Source: Panorpa germanica (taxonomy: Eukaryota; Arthropoda; Insecta; Mecoptera; Panorpidae). Taken from it: a DNA stretch of 64,000 bases. Below the pieces are notes generated by a model. The model made no database searches, was not told where the DNA came from, and saw nothing but the letters and a program-made list of their open reading frames with translations. Location: the NCBI GenBank assembly GCA_963678705.1, contig OY783217.1:5952001-6016000 (forward strand), in the 5' to 3' direction. Shown here one piece after another: positions 50,414 to 64,000 of this stretch. Numbering within the stretch: position 1 is the stretch's first letter; each line of letters begins with the position of its first letter. The position numbers were made by a program, and so were the translations under genes.

Positions 50414-50585
50414 ACTGGTACCAGTGAGTGTCTGATGAAGTGAATGACTTCATCAGCAATTAATTTTGTAATGAATTACATTTTATCTACGACTAGCATT
50501 CTTAATTAAATGTAGTGGAAAACATGTTGTGCGCCTACCCAGATTGTTGTGTTGTAAATCTGGATTACCAGGATCTTAATCCAGA
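50414..50585. other. Cluster of short palindromes and hairpins
   Basis: Within 172 bp there are a 12-bp palindrome ACTGGTACCAGT (50414-50425), a perfect stem CTGATGAAGT / ACTTCATCAG with 5-nt loop (50432-50456), and two mutually exclusive stems. These are CCAGATT / AATCTGG (50539-50563) and TCTGGATTA / TAATCCAGA (50559-50585). Two stems sharing one strand could allow alternative folds. Function unknown. Confidence 0.55.
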
Positions 50586-53500
50586 CTGATACTACTCTGT
50601 TATTACAATGCTGTTGTATTTTTAATAGCTTAAATGTATTTTAATTACTTACTGTTACATTCATTTTAATAACTTTTATGTCATTTTTTATGATGTATAT
50701 CTTTTATAATTAATATTACTTGTGTCATTTATTTATTACATTCTCATTAAATACAGTTAAGTATATTAAAGATGTATTTAGAATAAAGGAGTTTACTTTA
50801 ACATACACTGCTGAAAATGTTATTAACTTTAATACAAATTTAATAGACAATTAAAATTAAAATAGTGTATTGAAATTAACAGTAGATTATTAATTTTTCT
50901 AAGATAAATTTTTTAAAGAATTCCATAAAAATTAATGTTCTGGGATCTGAATTCTTTTTAATACAAAATATGCTTTACAACTATTCTAAACTATTGAAAA
51001 GTCTTTTTTGAGAGTGTAGCTTTTTGACACAAATTCTTTTGCTGACGTTAACACAACTTCTTATGTAATGTTGCATATAAAATTAATACATTAGTAAACG
51101 ATTTTTAATATCTTTTGCATATATTTAATGACAATGTAACATAAATATGTTAATCTTCGGTAAATATTAAAACGTAACGTTAAATAATATATGCGTTTAA
51201 ATTTAGGAAGTAGATTATTAAATATGGCGATGTATTAAGTTACATGTCACGTCAGTGTGGAGGTGTTGTACAACTTCTTCAAACAAATGTTGGATGTCGC
51301 ACCAATGTGTACGAAGCATTAACACCCAAATCTTAGTTGTTTAACCACGTTTTATTGCCTGCTTAGTACTATCTTACATACATACATATAACTTACACGC
51401 GTAACCTATGGTTCTGTTAATTTACCACTATTGTTTAAAAAAATCTAAAAGTCAAATAGCTACTACACACTCTTATGGGATTTATTTCACGGGGTGCGTG
51501 AGAGTATTATATACGCAATCTAAATAACATTTTATTATTACAGCTTAAACGGAACAAACAGTATATGAATACGTAGGCGTACATATCTACAAAGCCTGAG
51601 ATTGAATAGCTTGATTTAGATCAAGTTAAACTGTTCATACTTTGTATTGCGAGTATTGTATTATTATTAAAAATGTGTGTGTCTTGTGATGAATACAACT
51701 TTAGATTATTAAAATTATTTCAAAGTTTAATTAATTTCATGTACATATGTAAAGATATTACTATATTTGTGTAGTGTATACATATAAGATATATATGTGT
51801 GTGTATATATATAAAGGTAGAACTGGGCACACCGTCAAATAAGATTCACAAATCTGGATGGGACATTACCATAAGTGCTCTGTCCCGGATTACAGGCAAG
51901 TCCTAAAGCCCCTATAGTGTGACTGTCGTAGAGGGGTCAGGTGAAAGATCCCATTAGCCTACGAACGCTCCTTGAGCCACTATGATAGAATAATTAATAA
52001 TACCTTTGCTTCTAAACGACAGGGAGACGAAAGATTGGGAAGGGGGTGCTAAGAGAACGGGAGAGGGATAACTATATTCAAAGCCCATCATATCTGCACA
52101 TCAAAAGATATGAATTTATATACGTATAATATTTACATAACCCTTTAGTAATGGGAAGTGAAGTAAAGGCAACTGAAGTTTGGTGGATAACAAGATGGCA
52201 GACAGACTATGTCGTAGATACATTTGTCACTCTACCGTTACCGATACCGTAGCTGAACGTAGATGACGTAGGACTCGTAGAAGGATGGCACTCTACAAAG
52301 AGATTCGGAGCTGTCGGAGTAATTCTTGATTTAATGTCGAACTGTTAACGACGTTTTCCTTGTGAATCTTCTGAGGTATTATGGACACGAACCTAAAGGA
52401 TGGTTGGAACTTTATAGCTGCCGTAGAAGTAGGTTTTATCAGATCAGAAAGATTTTGAATTATTAAATTTCCAGTAAAATACTTTTAGTATATTGTATAG
52501 AGATTTCAAGTTATGAAATATAAGGAAATGATATTATCAATTCTATCTTTTCCTCCATTATGTATTCTACTAAGCTGTTTAACACATTAGATTTTCTGAG
52601 TTAATTAATTATGTACTGCATGGCACCCGTAGCGCCAGATTAAGTCATTTGTGCGACAGGATGCATAAGGAAAAAAGCTGAGCACCTGAAATCAATTGTG
52701 CTTTGTAAAATCGGTAACTTCTTTGAGGGGCAATAGACTGAGTCATTTAACTTCTTCGGTTCTAAGCATCAGTATTAGTAGAGTCAACTGAAGGATTTTC
52801 GAAGATTGAATAGTGTCCAAAATTGCAATTTTCTTTCAGTATAATTTTGTAAGATTTTCAAGTGATAAAGTGATAATTTATATAATTCATCCTTCCTCTT
52901 CTGCTCTTACCCTAAATTAATAATTCTAGAGTAAGTTTTAGAGCAATTATGAGTCCTTCTTATCGCGGAGCTTTGTTTGAAGGCTCTAAAAAGTGTTCTA
53001 TGTATTGCATTTAGCAGTAACGTGTACACTACGTTGTTTAGCAATTAGTCTGCTGCTATATGATTTTAGGACATTACAGAAGACCCTCCTATAATGCGAC
53101 TAGTTCAATGCGCCAGCACTATTACGATGCCTTCTCCTTTAGGTATGCTTTCACAGATTTAACTGCCTTGCATTAGTAGAGACATTGGATTTATTGTTTC
53201 AAACGTGAGCATGAGCACTTATTGTGATTACTACTGAGATCAAAATGACGACATAGGCATGCATTACGCGCTTGCTCTTCGAATTCAATTTATTGGTAAT
53301 GCTTACGATAACACATTTGTGTGAATAAACCAAACAGATAAAACGAAAAACACTAGCTGTGTTAGATATGTCATCCCTTCACTTCCACGCGGTTTTAAAC
53401 AACGCGTAACCGTATTATAGGAAGCCACACTGTGTTATACATTATTACGAGAAGATACGAGTACATTTTCCATTTAATTCAAATTATATTTTCATGATAT

Positions 53501-56224
53501 TTGGTAATTCGTCAGACGTGTATGACAAAAATCAAAAACAAACTTTTATAATGAGATTTATGAAATTATGAAAAAGTAAGTTATTCGCGCTGCTGATTCC
53601 ATTCGACTGTAAACATGAACAGAAGTTGCTTGGGTGTAATTTGTTTCGTGATTTATAGTTAATACAAATATACGAATAACAACTTTGCCATTAAAAGTTT
53701 CTTTTTGTGGAGAACGCAAATCCAATATGGAATATCTCGCTGCTAATTTATAAAACAAACCGCTGCATCATCATTGTAGAATATAATTACCATAAACATC
53801 ATAAAAAGTTAAAGGTTTTTGTTTCCATTTTTCTTATAATTTTTGTGCAGTTATATGCAAACATTTTTAGTTCCTTTTCTCTCTTTCTATCTATTTTCTA
53901 TTGCGCTTAATTTCTTCTCACTTTTGGATCTTAATTCTATAGTCTTTAATAAATATAATACGTTAACATAAGCTATCGATATTTTGGAAATCAAGTTGTG
54001 GTTACATAGTAATATATATAAATTGGAATCAAAGAAGCTAATCCAGCATTTAAACCATAAGCACTTATATTTTGAAGTATCGTACAGCAAAGTAGCAAAC
54101 CACTAAACTGCTTCTCAACAGGATTCTATATTGCCTATTCATATCTCTATAGAGATTTTGAAATTTAAGTTTTAATCATAGCAACAAATCTCGAGATTTG
54201 GGATTTATTTAAGCACACGAGAGGGATCTATATACATCCTTGGAACACTTCTCTAAAGATCCGATGTTAGTAAGAAGTTCCCAAGTCGATATTTTCGGAT
54301 AAATTGTAGAACGGTGTCTTAGAAGAGAAGATGGAGGTGAGGTGGTAAGGGAGAACACTTGATAGATGCACTTGGGACACAAGCTAGAGGACGTGGTGTG
54401 CTAAATTGTATTGCTAGAGGACAGAGGATGCAGTTTTCACAGAAATAAACTTTGAAACTAGGGAACAAAATAAAAATAAACTCAATTGAAGAAAATAGTA
54501 TTTTCAAATATTAAGGTTATATTGGGAAAACTTTCAAATTATTATAAAATATTCTTATAGTTTCGAAGAACATCAAAATAGAATAAAAATTTACACTATG
54601 AAAAATAATAGGATAATAATTCTTTTATTTCTGATTGAAATATAGGTTAATATATGTATTGGTGTTTCTATTCCTTTAAATACCCTAAAGTTGACAAAGA
54701 TATAGCTACTTAAAATTTAAATTTTAATTGTCTTGTTATAAATGTCATTTTCTAAAAATAAATATTAACTCAAGGTTCACAAACCTATTCAAAATATTTC
54801 TTCTTTGTATATTATTTTTACATAACCTTAAATGGTTCTCTAGGTATGTACTAAATGTGTTTATTTATTAATTCAGCAGTTAATTCATGGTGATGCATCT
54901 CCTTAATCTATGGTCTCTATATACTTGTTTACTTGAATAACTTTAACAGTGTAACAGAATGAAAATACATTATCTACGACTCGCATAATACAGTGGAAAG
55001 TAAAACAACATTTCTTTGATCAATTTGATAGCATTTAAATAAATGATAAGATTTCTAAGAAATAAATAAGAACAAAGTGATCATTGAGTTAAATTCATTT
55101 CAAAAGAAATTGTTTCTCAATTTAAAATTATATTAGTGTTATTGAATATGATGAATCTATCCATATCCGTATCCGTGTACATGCGTAGTAGATAGAAGTG
55201 AATTAATGTTATTGGCTTCGTTTTTGTGCTTTACTTTTGTAAACGTAAGAGTCTCGCACACGGGTCGGTAAGTATCAAGCAAAAACATTTTCCATCATTC
55301 ACGCACATGGGTCGGTGCGGTAGCAGTGCGATGCGACTTGTACGCGGTAGTCAGCGGAGGCTCGACATTTGTAGGATGCAGAATGGTTTTGTTTTCCGTG
55401 CAAGATGGCTAAACTCAAAGTAATAAAAAAAATGAGGAATATCCTTTAATATATAACTTTATATTGACAGAATATTCAAATATATGGCGAGCAGTCTAAA
55501 TATGAAATAAATTTTGTTGCTTTCTTATATCTACGCATAACAATATTAATATAAGGAAAATAAATAACACGGAGAGAGTAGCGAAATAGTTCAATCCGTC
55601 AGATGATTACATCATCTAATTAAAAAATCACATCCTCCATTCTCGAAAGGGAAGCGAAAGAACCTTTGGCAGTGTATCAACTACAACACAGACTCTAACA
55701 GAGAAGTTGTAACATTCAGTAATCCGCGGCAGTTCACTGCGACAATAATTAGATATCTCCTGATCTGATGGTACTGGTGCTGTTGGTAGTCTCTGAGATG
55801 CACCAGGCCATGATCCAGGGGTCGCTCTCGTGTATATATATCCCAGGAGTACGTTTAAACTCCAGACGATCTAAGCGCCAGGAATGGGATATTGCAAGTC
55901 TAGCGCCCGTAAAATGGTCTTATCTGTAATCCTAATTATAAATTTAGAAAAATAATGCGCATTGTCACGTCGTCATATTGAAACTATTTTGATACTTAGT
56001 TTCAGAAATGGAATAAAAGTAGTTAAACGTATAGTGCGATGTAAAAATTTAACGTTGGTTTGTACGGGGTTTTAACTTGGAATATTACGATCATTTTTTG
56101 TATGCAATACTAAGTTTTGATAAATTGTTGATAATCTGTATAAGTGCCAAGTCCAAAAGTCACATTTAATTTAAAACACGTGTTCCAAAAAAAGAAAATA
56201 AACAAGACCAAAAAATTAGACTAA

Positions 56225-56315
56225 AAATTTTTTTTCCAAATGTGTAACAGGACGTTGTAACGGGGGGAGGGAGAGGGGGCAGTTAGGAAGCCATGCAATT
56301 TGAATGACATAAATT
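56225..56315 (+). repeat. Family A fragment, copy 4
   Basis: The order AAATGTGTAACAGGACGTTG, CGGGGGGAGGGAGAGGGGGC and ATGACATAAATTTA resembles the 3' half of copies 1 and 2. Confidence 0.45.
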
Positions 56316-57897
56316 TAATTCTATCTCCATGCTGCTAACTTTATTATATTCAACAGAGTTGGGCATAGTTCAACACAATCGGACATGGGGGAGGGACTAA
56401 ATATTTCAACTAGAAATTTATTACCGAATTTATTAATTTATAAATGTTTCTTCTTCTTCTTTGTAAAAGTTATCCAAGTTAACGACTGATTACGTTTAAT
56501 TGTTTTATTTGATCTGAAACAATCAAATTGTAACTGATGATTTTGTGATATAAAACTTTATATCTTCAATAAAAGTTTATTTTAAAGGATTCTAAAAGTC
56601 CTTTGATGCTGGCAAAGTTGTAACAAATTACAATAAATATATAAAATAAACATCAGGACAAATAAATTCAAGCTATCTGGATGTTTTATTCCATGCTGAT
56701 TTATTACGAGTACAAAGCATGACATCGTATGGCAGGGCAGGGAATATTACTGGATCCGTATTTGACGTGATGAATTCACGTGACGCGTCGCGACGGTAAC
56801 CTCTGCGTCATCAGCAGCACCACCAGCAACACATCAACATTTTCATTCACTTCATCACTCATAAACGCGCGGATTTGAATTTTTTATATTTGGTTTCATT
56901 TTAACTTTTGTCACATATTTCTTTTTTTATACATCTTGAAATATTTTATGAATTTATTATTAGTTTCTGTAACACGGATAAATTTTTAATGTTGTTTTCG
57001 CTTTTCTTTTTGTTGCGTATCTGTTTTTATAAATATATATGTATTGTATACATATTATATGTATAAAATATACACGTATAAGGTATTTGTTATTTGAAAA
57101 ATACGTGGTGACATATTTTTGTTAAATATATATTTATAGTCTAAAGAAAAGTCTACATTCATTGATAGTAAATAACCCATTATATACCTAATCGAAACGT
57201 TTCCAAATGTAATATTCTTTACGCATTACCTGTCCAGTACAGGGAGGGAGCAAGTTTGAACATGTTCGAAATATGTTCGATTATCAAACTACCGTTGTAG
57301 ATTAAATGCACCAACCTTAGATAGTTATTAGCACTAAGAGGTTAACAACTTTTAAAGATAATACCATCAGAATAACTTAATTAAAATTATATATCTGCCG
57401 AAAATTACATATATAATAACAGCACTGAATTAAAGTATGAAGCAGAATGACTTTGTTCTAGAAATGAACTGAACTATTAATTCAATTTAATTTATCTTCT
57501 GTTCAGCACTTGAACTAGCGACCTTTTGTCTGTCTGGCTGTCTCGCATTGATGACTTCGCTACTTTATTGCTTCAAACGACTTGGTAAATTTAACTTTAT
57601 TTGTGGTGTGCTGACTCATGGACTTATTTTCACATGTAGACAGCACTTTCCAGAACACATTTAATTTATTCGGTCAATTCTTTTGTACTCGTATTACAAT
57701 TAATGGTTAATTGGCTAATTAGATTTACATTTATCGTTAATAACTTATTATGTTATCAGCATTTATTCCATATTTCATTTTATATTAGGCATCTACAAAT
57801 ACAAAAATATACAAAGATATACAAATTCTTGTTTGTTCGTTTTCTCTTATTTGATCTCATGATATATAGAAATAATTATAGAAAAAAAAATGTTATA

Positions 57898-58078
57898 AGG
57901 GGCTATCCATAAATTTTGTAACACAAATTTTCTGTAATTCTGATCTTCCCCCTCCACCCTCAACCGGGTTAATACGGGTATGGTAATTAGGTTTTCTATA
58001 TATTTTATGCTGCATATGACGTCAAAATACTTTTAACCTCTCCCCCCTTAACGTGTGACTTAATTTATTACGTGAACT
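57898..58078 (-). mobile_element. Family A element, copy 3 (short)
   Basis: Ends with GGGGCTATCCATAAATTTTG on the left and TGTGACTTAATTTATTACGT on the right, inverted in type. The interior is C-rich on the plus strand (CTTCCCCCTCCACCCTC, CCTCTCCCCCC) and contains ATATGACGTCAAAATA, matching the family pattern in the opposite orientation. Confidence 0.6.
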
Positions 58079-60600
58079 GATTGTACGCTTACAGCGCTGT
58101 GGTAGTTAGACTAGAAGTGCTTACAGAAGGGATTTCAGGAATAATAACTCTTCTGTACTTCAGCAATCAGAGAAGTTCTTCTTTATCTAGCTATGGAACG
58201 AATCTCAACGTTCTCCACTATGACCATTATAACTGTGTATTATAACAAAGAAACATTTCAACTTTTACTACGGATGTTTAAATATATTTTTAACGTTACA
58301 TTTTTTATGTAAAATTATTTAATAGTAGTAAATCAAAAATGTTTCACATTACTTACAATATATTTTACGTAACATTTATATAACTGTACCGGCTATTAAT
58401 GATTAGATTCAAACAAATATATCTTTTTTAATTTATTTTTATAGTACTTTTCAAACATCTAATTCGGTTTCTAGAGCAAATCCTCAATTACATCTGTAAT
58501 TTAAACTCTACTTTTCTTTTTTTAATATTGCTTTTCCTCTGAGGGTGCGTCGAAGTAAAGTTCCCTGATTATTCACTCCAGCATAGAGCAGAAGTCGAGA
58601 TTATTGATATCTTGCAACATAGTACGTTCAGGAGTCATTTATCTTGCTAAAGAGAATACGTCAGACGGGATCATCTAATGAATTGTAATGAAAAACTCTG
58701 TTTTATTTATTAGTTCGAATATCAATTTGTTCAAACACAAATTTATATTTTACGGTTCAGAGTTTTACAATTGGGGAAATCATTATGAGAATTTAGAGTA
58801 TTCTTCAATAAATTATTGTAAGTAACATTAGGTTAGGTTTAGTCTTTACACTAATACTTATGTAAAAGAAATTTAAAAAAAAATCGGAGGGTTGCTGACA
58901 TTAGGACGTGAAAGATTCTTTCACTATTTTATTAAAAAGTATTGCTATCTCACAAATTTGTTTATTATCAAACATTGGTTGTTTTGCTCAAAATTTGATA
59001 TAACGTTATAATGATAACCGGTGATTAAATTAGTGATTATTTTAATTTGTAATTACTAATTAAACTTTCTATTCCTTGGTATCTATTCTGAAGTATGTAA
59101 AAGTAATAAAAGTAATACTTGTGGAGTATTTATTTCGTCGAGAATTTTCAACTAAGATATTATACCCGCAAGCGCAGTACTCTGACAAGAAGTCTGTCAT
59201 ATTTCTTGTGGCGATTATGATTATTTGCAAATACAAATATATAAATATAAATACACAAATTAGTACCGTGCTGAAAAAAAAACTTGCCACAGTGGCCGAG
59301 AGAATTTATGGTCCATGGTCTATATATTTCGGGTTTGGTTGTTATCAGAAATTATATGGTATAATGGCTATAATGGATATAATAAAAAATAGCAGAGAAG
59401 TGTTAACAACACCTGAATTTGAAACACAACGACTTAACATGGGATCATATTACATCATGATATTGTGTTAAATACGCAAATACAGTAAAACCTAATGTCT
59501 GCTTTTACTAAAGTTAATATTACAAAACTTATTCAAACTAAGAACAACTCTAGAACTTTTCAGACACCTTTAAGTGTATATAAAAATATCGTAAATATTA
59601 AAACGAAATACTTGTAGAATATACACAAGTTTACGAGAATAGAAGATTTTCTAATACATATATAAACAAAGCTATCATCAGAACAAGACCTAAAACAGAT
59701 TAAGTAGAACCAAATTGTTATACCCACAAAATTAGAAAACTTTGTTTTGTAACAAGCATCTCGAAAACAAACATTGCTCAATAAACAGCTGCGTGCTTAA
59801 AACCCAACTTATCGTTTCAGCCACTATATTCCTCGAACCTTCTTATTCCCTTCTACCATACAACCACCCATTCCATTCGATTTCCAATTATCTAACACGT
59901 TCTTCTATTTAAACATACTCTGTATGCAGACAACGCTCCGAATTTTACGGCAAAGGTTTACTTAAATTAAGTTTGAACTATGTAGGTTATAATAAAGTTA
60001 TAATAAAGTAACATGACAATGACAAGAAAGTGGTTTAGACTTTGAAACTTAAGACAAATACGTTGCCTTTTAAATTATTCCGTGTGAAATGTTATTAACA
60101 AATAGAATTTCAAAAGGTTCTAGGAAGCCCGTGAATTATTATTAAAAAAAAAAAAAAAAATAGAATTTCTTTTAAATTATTTATCACACATTTAAAGAGT
60201 TGCTCCATGATTCTTTCATCTCACCCACCACCGAATGTGGGGTCTTTTTTTTATTATTCTAGCAATGGAACTCCTCCGTGTTCTAGTTGTAATTATGTTA
60301 ATTTCTGTGGTGTTCTCAGAACTCTGCGTATATAAACAACATCGAACTTAAGATAAGGGATGATGGTAGAACCACCCTCAACCATCTTCACCCGAACTCA
60401 ACAACAACCACGTTTTGTGATTAATTTCACCCCCAAAGTCGAACCACATCGTTTATGTATTACTAAAACCTTAGGGGTTTGTTGCTTTGGATGTCTATAG
60501 TTTTCTTTGCTCTTTTTTAATTGGATATAGGGGTGTTATTTATCTCCAAGCGGTTTCAATAGTCTGTAAACTTTGTAGTTAAAATAAAAAGCAATTTGTA

Positions 60601-60680
60601 AGACAACACAACCTCCCTCCCCGCAATCCCACCCCTTCTTTTTGGATTATAAGCCCATGTGATTTAATTTTACATGGAGA
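60601..60680 (-). repeat. Possible family A fragment, copy 5
   Basis: C-rich CCTCCCTCCCCGCAATCCC and CACCCC followed by CCATGTGATTTAATTTTACA resembles the family on the opposite strand. The match is weak. Confidence 0.3.
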
Positions 60681-61049
60681 AACTATATTTTTATATATAT
60701 TTGTCTCTATTAAATTTTATTTAGTTTTTATTTCAAAACTAATACTCCGCGGAAAATGGGAAATAGCTTTTCTTACTCGTCTGAGCTTTATTGTTCGTTT
60801 TTAATATAACTTCCTTTTTACAAGTACTTCTAAGTTAATGCAACCACAAAAATATATCATTTTTAAATAAAAGAAATATCTCGAAAATATTAGTGAAAAA
60901 GTAATAAGTCAAAAGTAAAATATTGCGAGTTTTTGCTGAGTTTGAGATATTTACATTATAAGATTTCATCACAAATATTTGAGTTATTATTACGATTACA
61001 CATTTATTTGTATATATAAATACTCGTATGTTACAGAGGCCTTAAGCCT

Positions 61050-61487
61050 CATTCCCACTCATTGTTTTGATGTTGAATTTACATATATATTTAATATTTT
61101 AATCCAGATTTCAGGTTTTCAGAATAGGCATTCCTTGTCACAATACCTTGTTCTTTACAAAAACCTTGTTGGAATAATTAAAATTGCTGTTTTTATTTAA
61201 CAATTAGTAATACAAATTGTTTTTATTTCTTTATTTTTGACAAACTGACATTGAACTTCATTTGAAAACAAATTCTACTGCATTTTGACAGATTGCAACA
61301 TTTTTGAGGTTATAATATAATATAGCTTTTTTAATTTAAAAACATTGAACCTTGTAAGATTCTAAAAAAACAAAGAAAACGTAAATTATATTCTAAATTA
61401 AAAATGGTGGAGAAAATGACTAGGTATATTTTAATATACTATACAATTTTAATTAAATACAAAATTAAAACAGTGAGTGGGAGTAAT
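61050..61487 (-). mobile_element. Family E inverted-repeat element, copy 2 (about 438 bp)
   Basis: The ends CATTCCCACTCATTGTTTT and AAAACAGTGAGTGGGAGTAA are terminal inverted repeats. The interior is homologous, in opposite orientation, to 798-1298. The ORFs at 60979-61200 and 61404-61646 fall across its ends and are artefacts. Confidence 0.7.
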
Positions 61488-61699
61488 ACTTTACCAGTAA
61501 ATGTAACTCTAGGTTTTATTAAAACATTATTGATATTATATTTTCCGTTTCATCGTCCTACGATTAAGACAATTATTTTTGAGACAACTCTTATTTACAA
61601 ACTCTATTATTTACAACTGTACTCTTATTCTTATTTTATGTTTTAATTTAAATAGTTTACGTGTGTTAATGTTCTTAAAATTTATCTAATACTACAAAA

Positions 61700-61960
61700 G
61701 TTACTTGTTACGTAAACAATGTTACCTAATATACAACGCTTTGTGAAATATGTTTCGTTTTTTTTCGTCAAAAAACTTCTTAAGGATTATAAAAATCCTT
61801 AATCTATATTCTCTCTTCTAATCATATTCTAAAAAGCTCTTGTTAAGAATTAAAGGGTTTTAAAATACTTATAAAATACCATCTTTTTAGATTATATATT
61901 AATAATAAAGTTTTGCTTAAGTAAAATATTTCATGAATACTACATTAACATTCATGTTTT
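61700..61960 (+). repeat. Dispersed repeat family F, copy 2
   Basis: Partner of 23930-24150. It contains CTAATATACAACGCTTTGTG, AACTTCTTAAGGATTATAAA, TTTTTAGATTATATATTAAT and TTGCTTAAGTAAAATATTTC. It lies 0.2 kb beyond the family E element, so the two may be parts of one larger degraded transposon. Confidence 0.4.
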
Positions 61961-62517
61961 GTGTTTAGTGTGTTGCAACTAAAAAATAAAATGAAAGTTA
62001 AATGAGAAAAGCATTTATTAAATTCATTCTTATCATTATATCAACACTGTCTAAGCAACATTTATGGTATAGTGCCACTTTACTTTGTTCTTTACTTTGC
62101 GCACTAACTTTAAATGCAACATTGCTCACATCAACTGCCATCTATTAACATGCTACTGCTAAATTTTGAGCAAGCTGCGGGATTTGAAAACTGAATTTCG
62201 TGTGCTGATTGAGCATTATTTCTTGCGTAAAAAAACTATCACAGAAATACTATAATGACTCATATAAATAAAATGTAATATTTTTCTTCAATATTCTTAA
62301 AACTTCTGTATACTGATAGGTGGACTGTATTTCCACGGGGTGATGTGTGGTTCTCATGTTCAAAGATCAGAAACGCCTTCCTTTGGCTCACCAGTAGATA
62401 GTTTTAACTAAGCTAAGCTTAATGTACCTACTGCGCTATTTTCAAGTACTTTCGCCGGTATTATAAAGAGTACGTTAAGTGCATATAGCTCTTTAGATGA
62501 ACTAGAATCTTTGTAGA

Positions 62518-62539
62518 ACGATACGATACGATACGATAT
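62518..62539. repeat. Short (ACGAT)n microsatellite
   Basis: ACGATACGATACGATACGAT, about four units. Confidence 0.85.
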
Positions 62540-64000
62540 ATGTCACTATATAAAACATACTTTATATGACGTCATCTAGAATCTCGGCCAACCATGAGTT
62601 CGAGTTTGAAGAGCTTCCAAATGTAGATTTAAAGATACGACCAGCAGCCATTAGCTTCACTTTATGAGGATTATAATTTTAACAGAAATAATGTATGAAA
62701 TATATTACTTTTAGTGGAAACTACTTGTACCCCTTCTCATCCTTGTTCTTCCTCTCGTTCTTGCTTCAATCTTTGATACTTGGAAAGCACTTCTGGGTTT
62801 ACAGATTTTTATTTCTAGATTATATTTTAAAGAACATATTTAATAGGGCAGCTTACCACAAATAAATGCTAGAATTCAGCACTTTTGATAACTTGACACG
62901 TTACTTATGACGCAGTTAATGAAAAATATAGGAACACAAACTGTATTCAAGATGGCGGGTCTACACAAAGAAGAAAACTTGCAGAATAGCTATTTTCTAA
63001 ATCATTATAAATACACGAAGAGTTCTTTTTAAATGGTCAGTAGTACTCTTATCTAAAGCGCATTTATTATAAAAACAATTATTATTATAATTAGTACATT
63101 TATCGTAAAAGTAACTAATTTTTAAAAGTAACGCCATTTTTTTAAGATGGCGTTTCTCGCAGTTGTCACTTGAGATGGAAAACTTGCCGTAAGAATTGCC
63201 GGTCTATCTTGCATAGCTTATTGAAAGGTGGTCGTACAATTTATACCCCGGCATTTTTTCATTCACTACCCATAAGTAACAAACGTTGAAACCTCGTACT
63301 GGCAGCCAGATGTGTAGAATTATTGTGATATGCTACCTATTAATTTAGTATATTCTTGTTACACGTGCGAGCAAAAATAGAGGCCTCAAATATATGTATC
63401 GGTTACCTTGGACCTCACATTATCTCTGAAATGTCCTTCAGACACGTATGTATCTTTCACATATTTATCGAACTGAATGATGTATGTACTCCTATAATTT
63501 AAAAAAGGACAACCCCCTAATTATAGACCTGGCATTATTTAAAAAGAAACAATGTTTATTACTGTATAATTTAGTACATACGTATATTCAAACACTTTTT
63601 AATTTTTTTATTTAAATAGCTTTTGCCGCACGCTTCTTGAACAGTTGTTTCGCTCTTTTTAATTATACATATTCCACATTATTTTATATTCAAGTACAAT
63701 AAATTTATTATTGAAGTATTTCCCAGTCACGGACTATTACCGCCCTAAGAGTTGAGCAAGGTCGAACTTAACAACTTATTGATCTCGGTTACTTTATGGA
63801 GTTCGTTATGATTATTCATATATATTTTGTAAAACTGGTTTGTGACTATTAAAGTTGAATATTTAAAAAGAATTAATAACAGTTTAACCTAGGTTAGTAG
63901 TATGTAGTCATAAACTTCATGACATAACATCATTTAAAATTGTAAATGCGAAAAATTTAATAATAAAAAAATAAATATCTAATACTAATTTACAATTTTC

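Larger units (their letters stand above)
19576..64000 (-). other. Putative intron upstream of the cadherin exon (partial)
   Basis: Sequence upstream of the acceptor in gene orientation. No other exon was recognised, so it is inferred to be at least 44.4 kb of intron, although an undetected exon or nested gene cannot be excluded. It contains the LTR retrotransposon at 27096-30207, a perfect inverted repeat at 42736-42919, and copies of families A-F. I see nothing specific in 19580-21850, 22240-23920, 25230-26530, 30220-32680, 34120-41360, 44000-46660, 47640-49070, 50600-56220 and 58090-61040 beyond AT-rich DNA, short simple repeats and unrecognised short ORFs. Confidence 0.55.

Noticed and set aside
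51820..52000. GC-richer segment considered as a SINE or tRNA-derived sequence
   Set aside because: No A/B box promoter pair or tail could be recognised, and no second copy was seen in the window.
59076..59471. 131-codon plus-strand ORF, the longest outside the retrotransposon
   Set aside because: The start is not a normal ATG (track starts include alternative codons), the composition is AT-driven (Ile, Lys, Tyr), the opposite strand is also open, and no family motif is visible.

Overview
The window reads as AT-rich, mostly non-coding animal DNA, most likely from an insect. Support comes from one spliced cadherin exon with canonical splice sites, a BEL/Pao LTR retrotransposon, mariner-derived remnants, many short inverted-repeat elements (MITEs) and long (TA)n tracts. 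There are no operons, no bacterial-style gene packing, and no long open frames outside the retrotransposon. The exact insect group cannot be told from the sequence.

Host gene: the only host coding sequence I can support is a 116-bp exon on the minus strand (19460-19575). It encodes 38 complete codons of a cadherin extracellular repeat and closely resembles insect Neural-cadherin (CadN). It is bounded by an AG acceptor and a GTAAGT donor. I found no other exon, so almost the whole window is probably two large introns of this gene: at least 19.4 kb downstream of the exon (1-19459) and at least 44.4 kb upstream (19576-64000).

Mobile DNA: the intron holds a complete 3.1-kb LTR element at 27096-30207. 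It has two 309-bp LTRs that look identical by eye, a 5-bp target duplication (ATATG) and a single uninterrupted 560-codon ORF. The ORF joins a Pao-type gag to two small pieces of pol. The protease, the reverse transcriptase catalytic core and the integrase are missing. It looks like a young, internally deleted, non-autonomous copy that must have been moved by an autonomous relative.

Other repeats: several dispersed families recur within the window. Family A is G-rich with CCATAAATTACGTCA ends (16316, 49079, 56225, 57898, perhaps 60601). Family B has CCCAGTAAACA ends (8052, 21859, 25024). Family C is mariner-derived (11490, 43735, 47560). Family D has GAGATATCTCACTAATGAAC ends (49583, partial at 345). 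Family E is about 0.45-0.5 kb with CCCACTCA-type ends (798 and 61050, opposite orientations). Family F is a looser pair (23930 and 61700). There is also a perfect inverted repeat with 67-bp arms at 42736-42919, several smaller hairpins and four long (TA)n tracts.

The remaining sequence is AT-rich intronic DNA with scattered short ORFs that show no recognisable homology. I saw no convincing tRNA, rRNA, CRISPR array or second gene. The most unusual items are the retrotransposon deletion derivative with its intact fused ORF, the 67-bp perfect inverted repeat, and the isolated cadherin exon.
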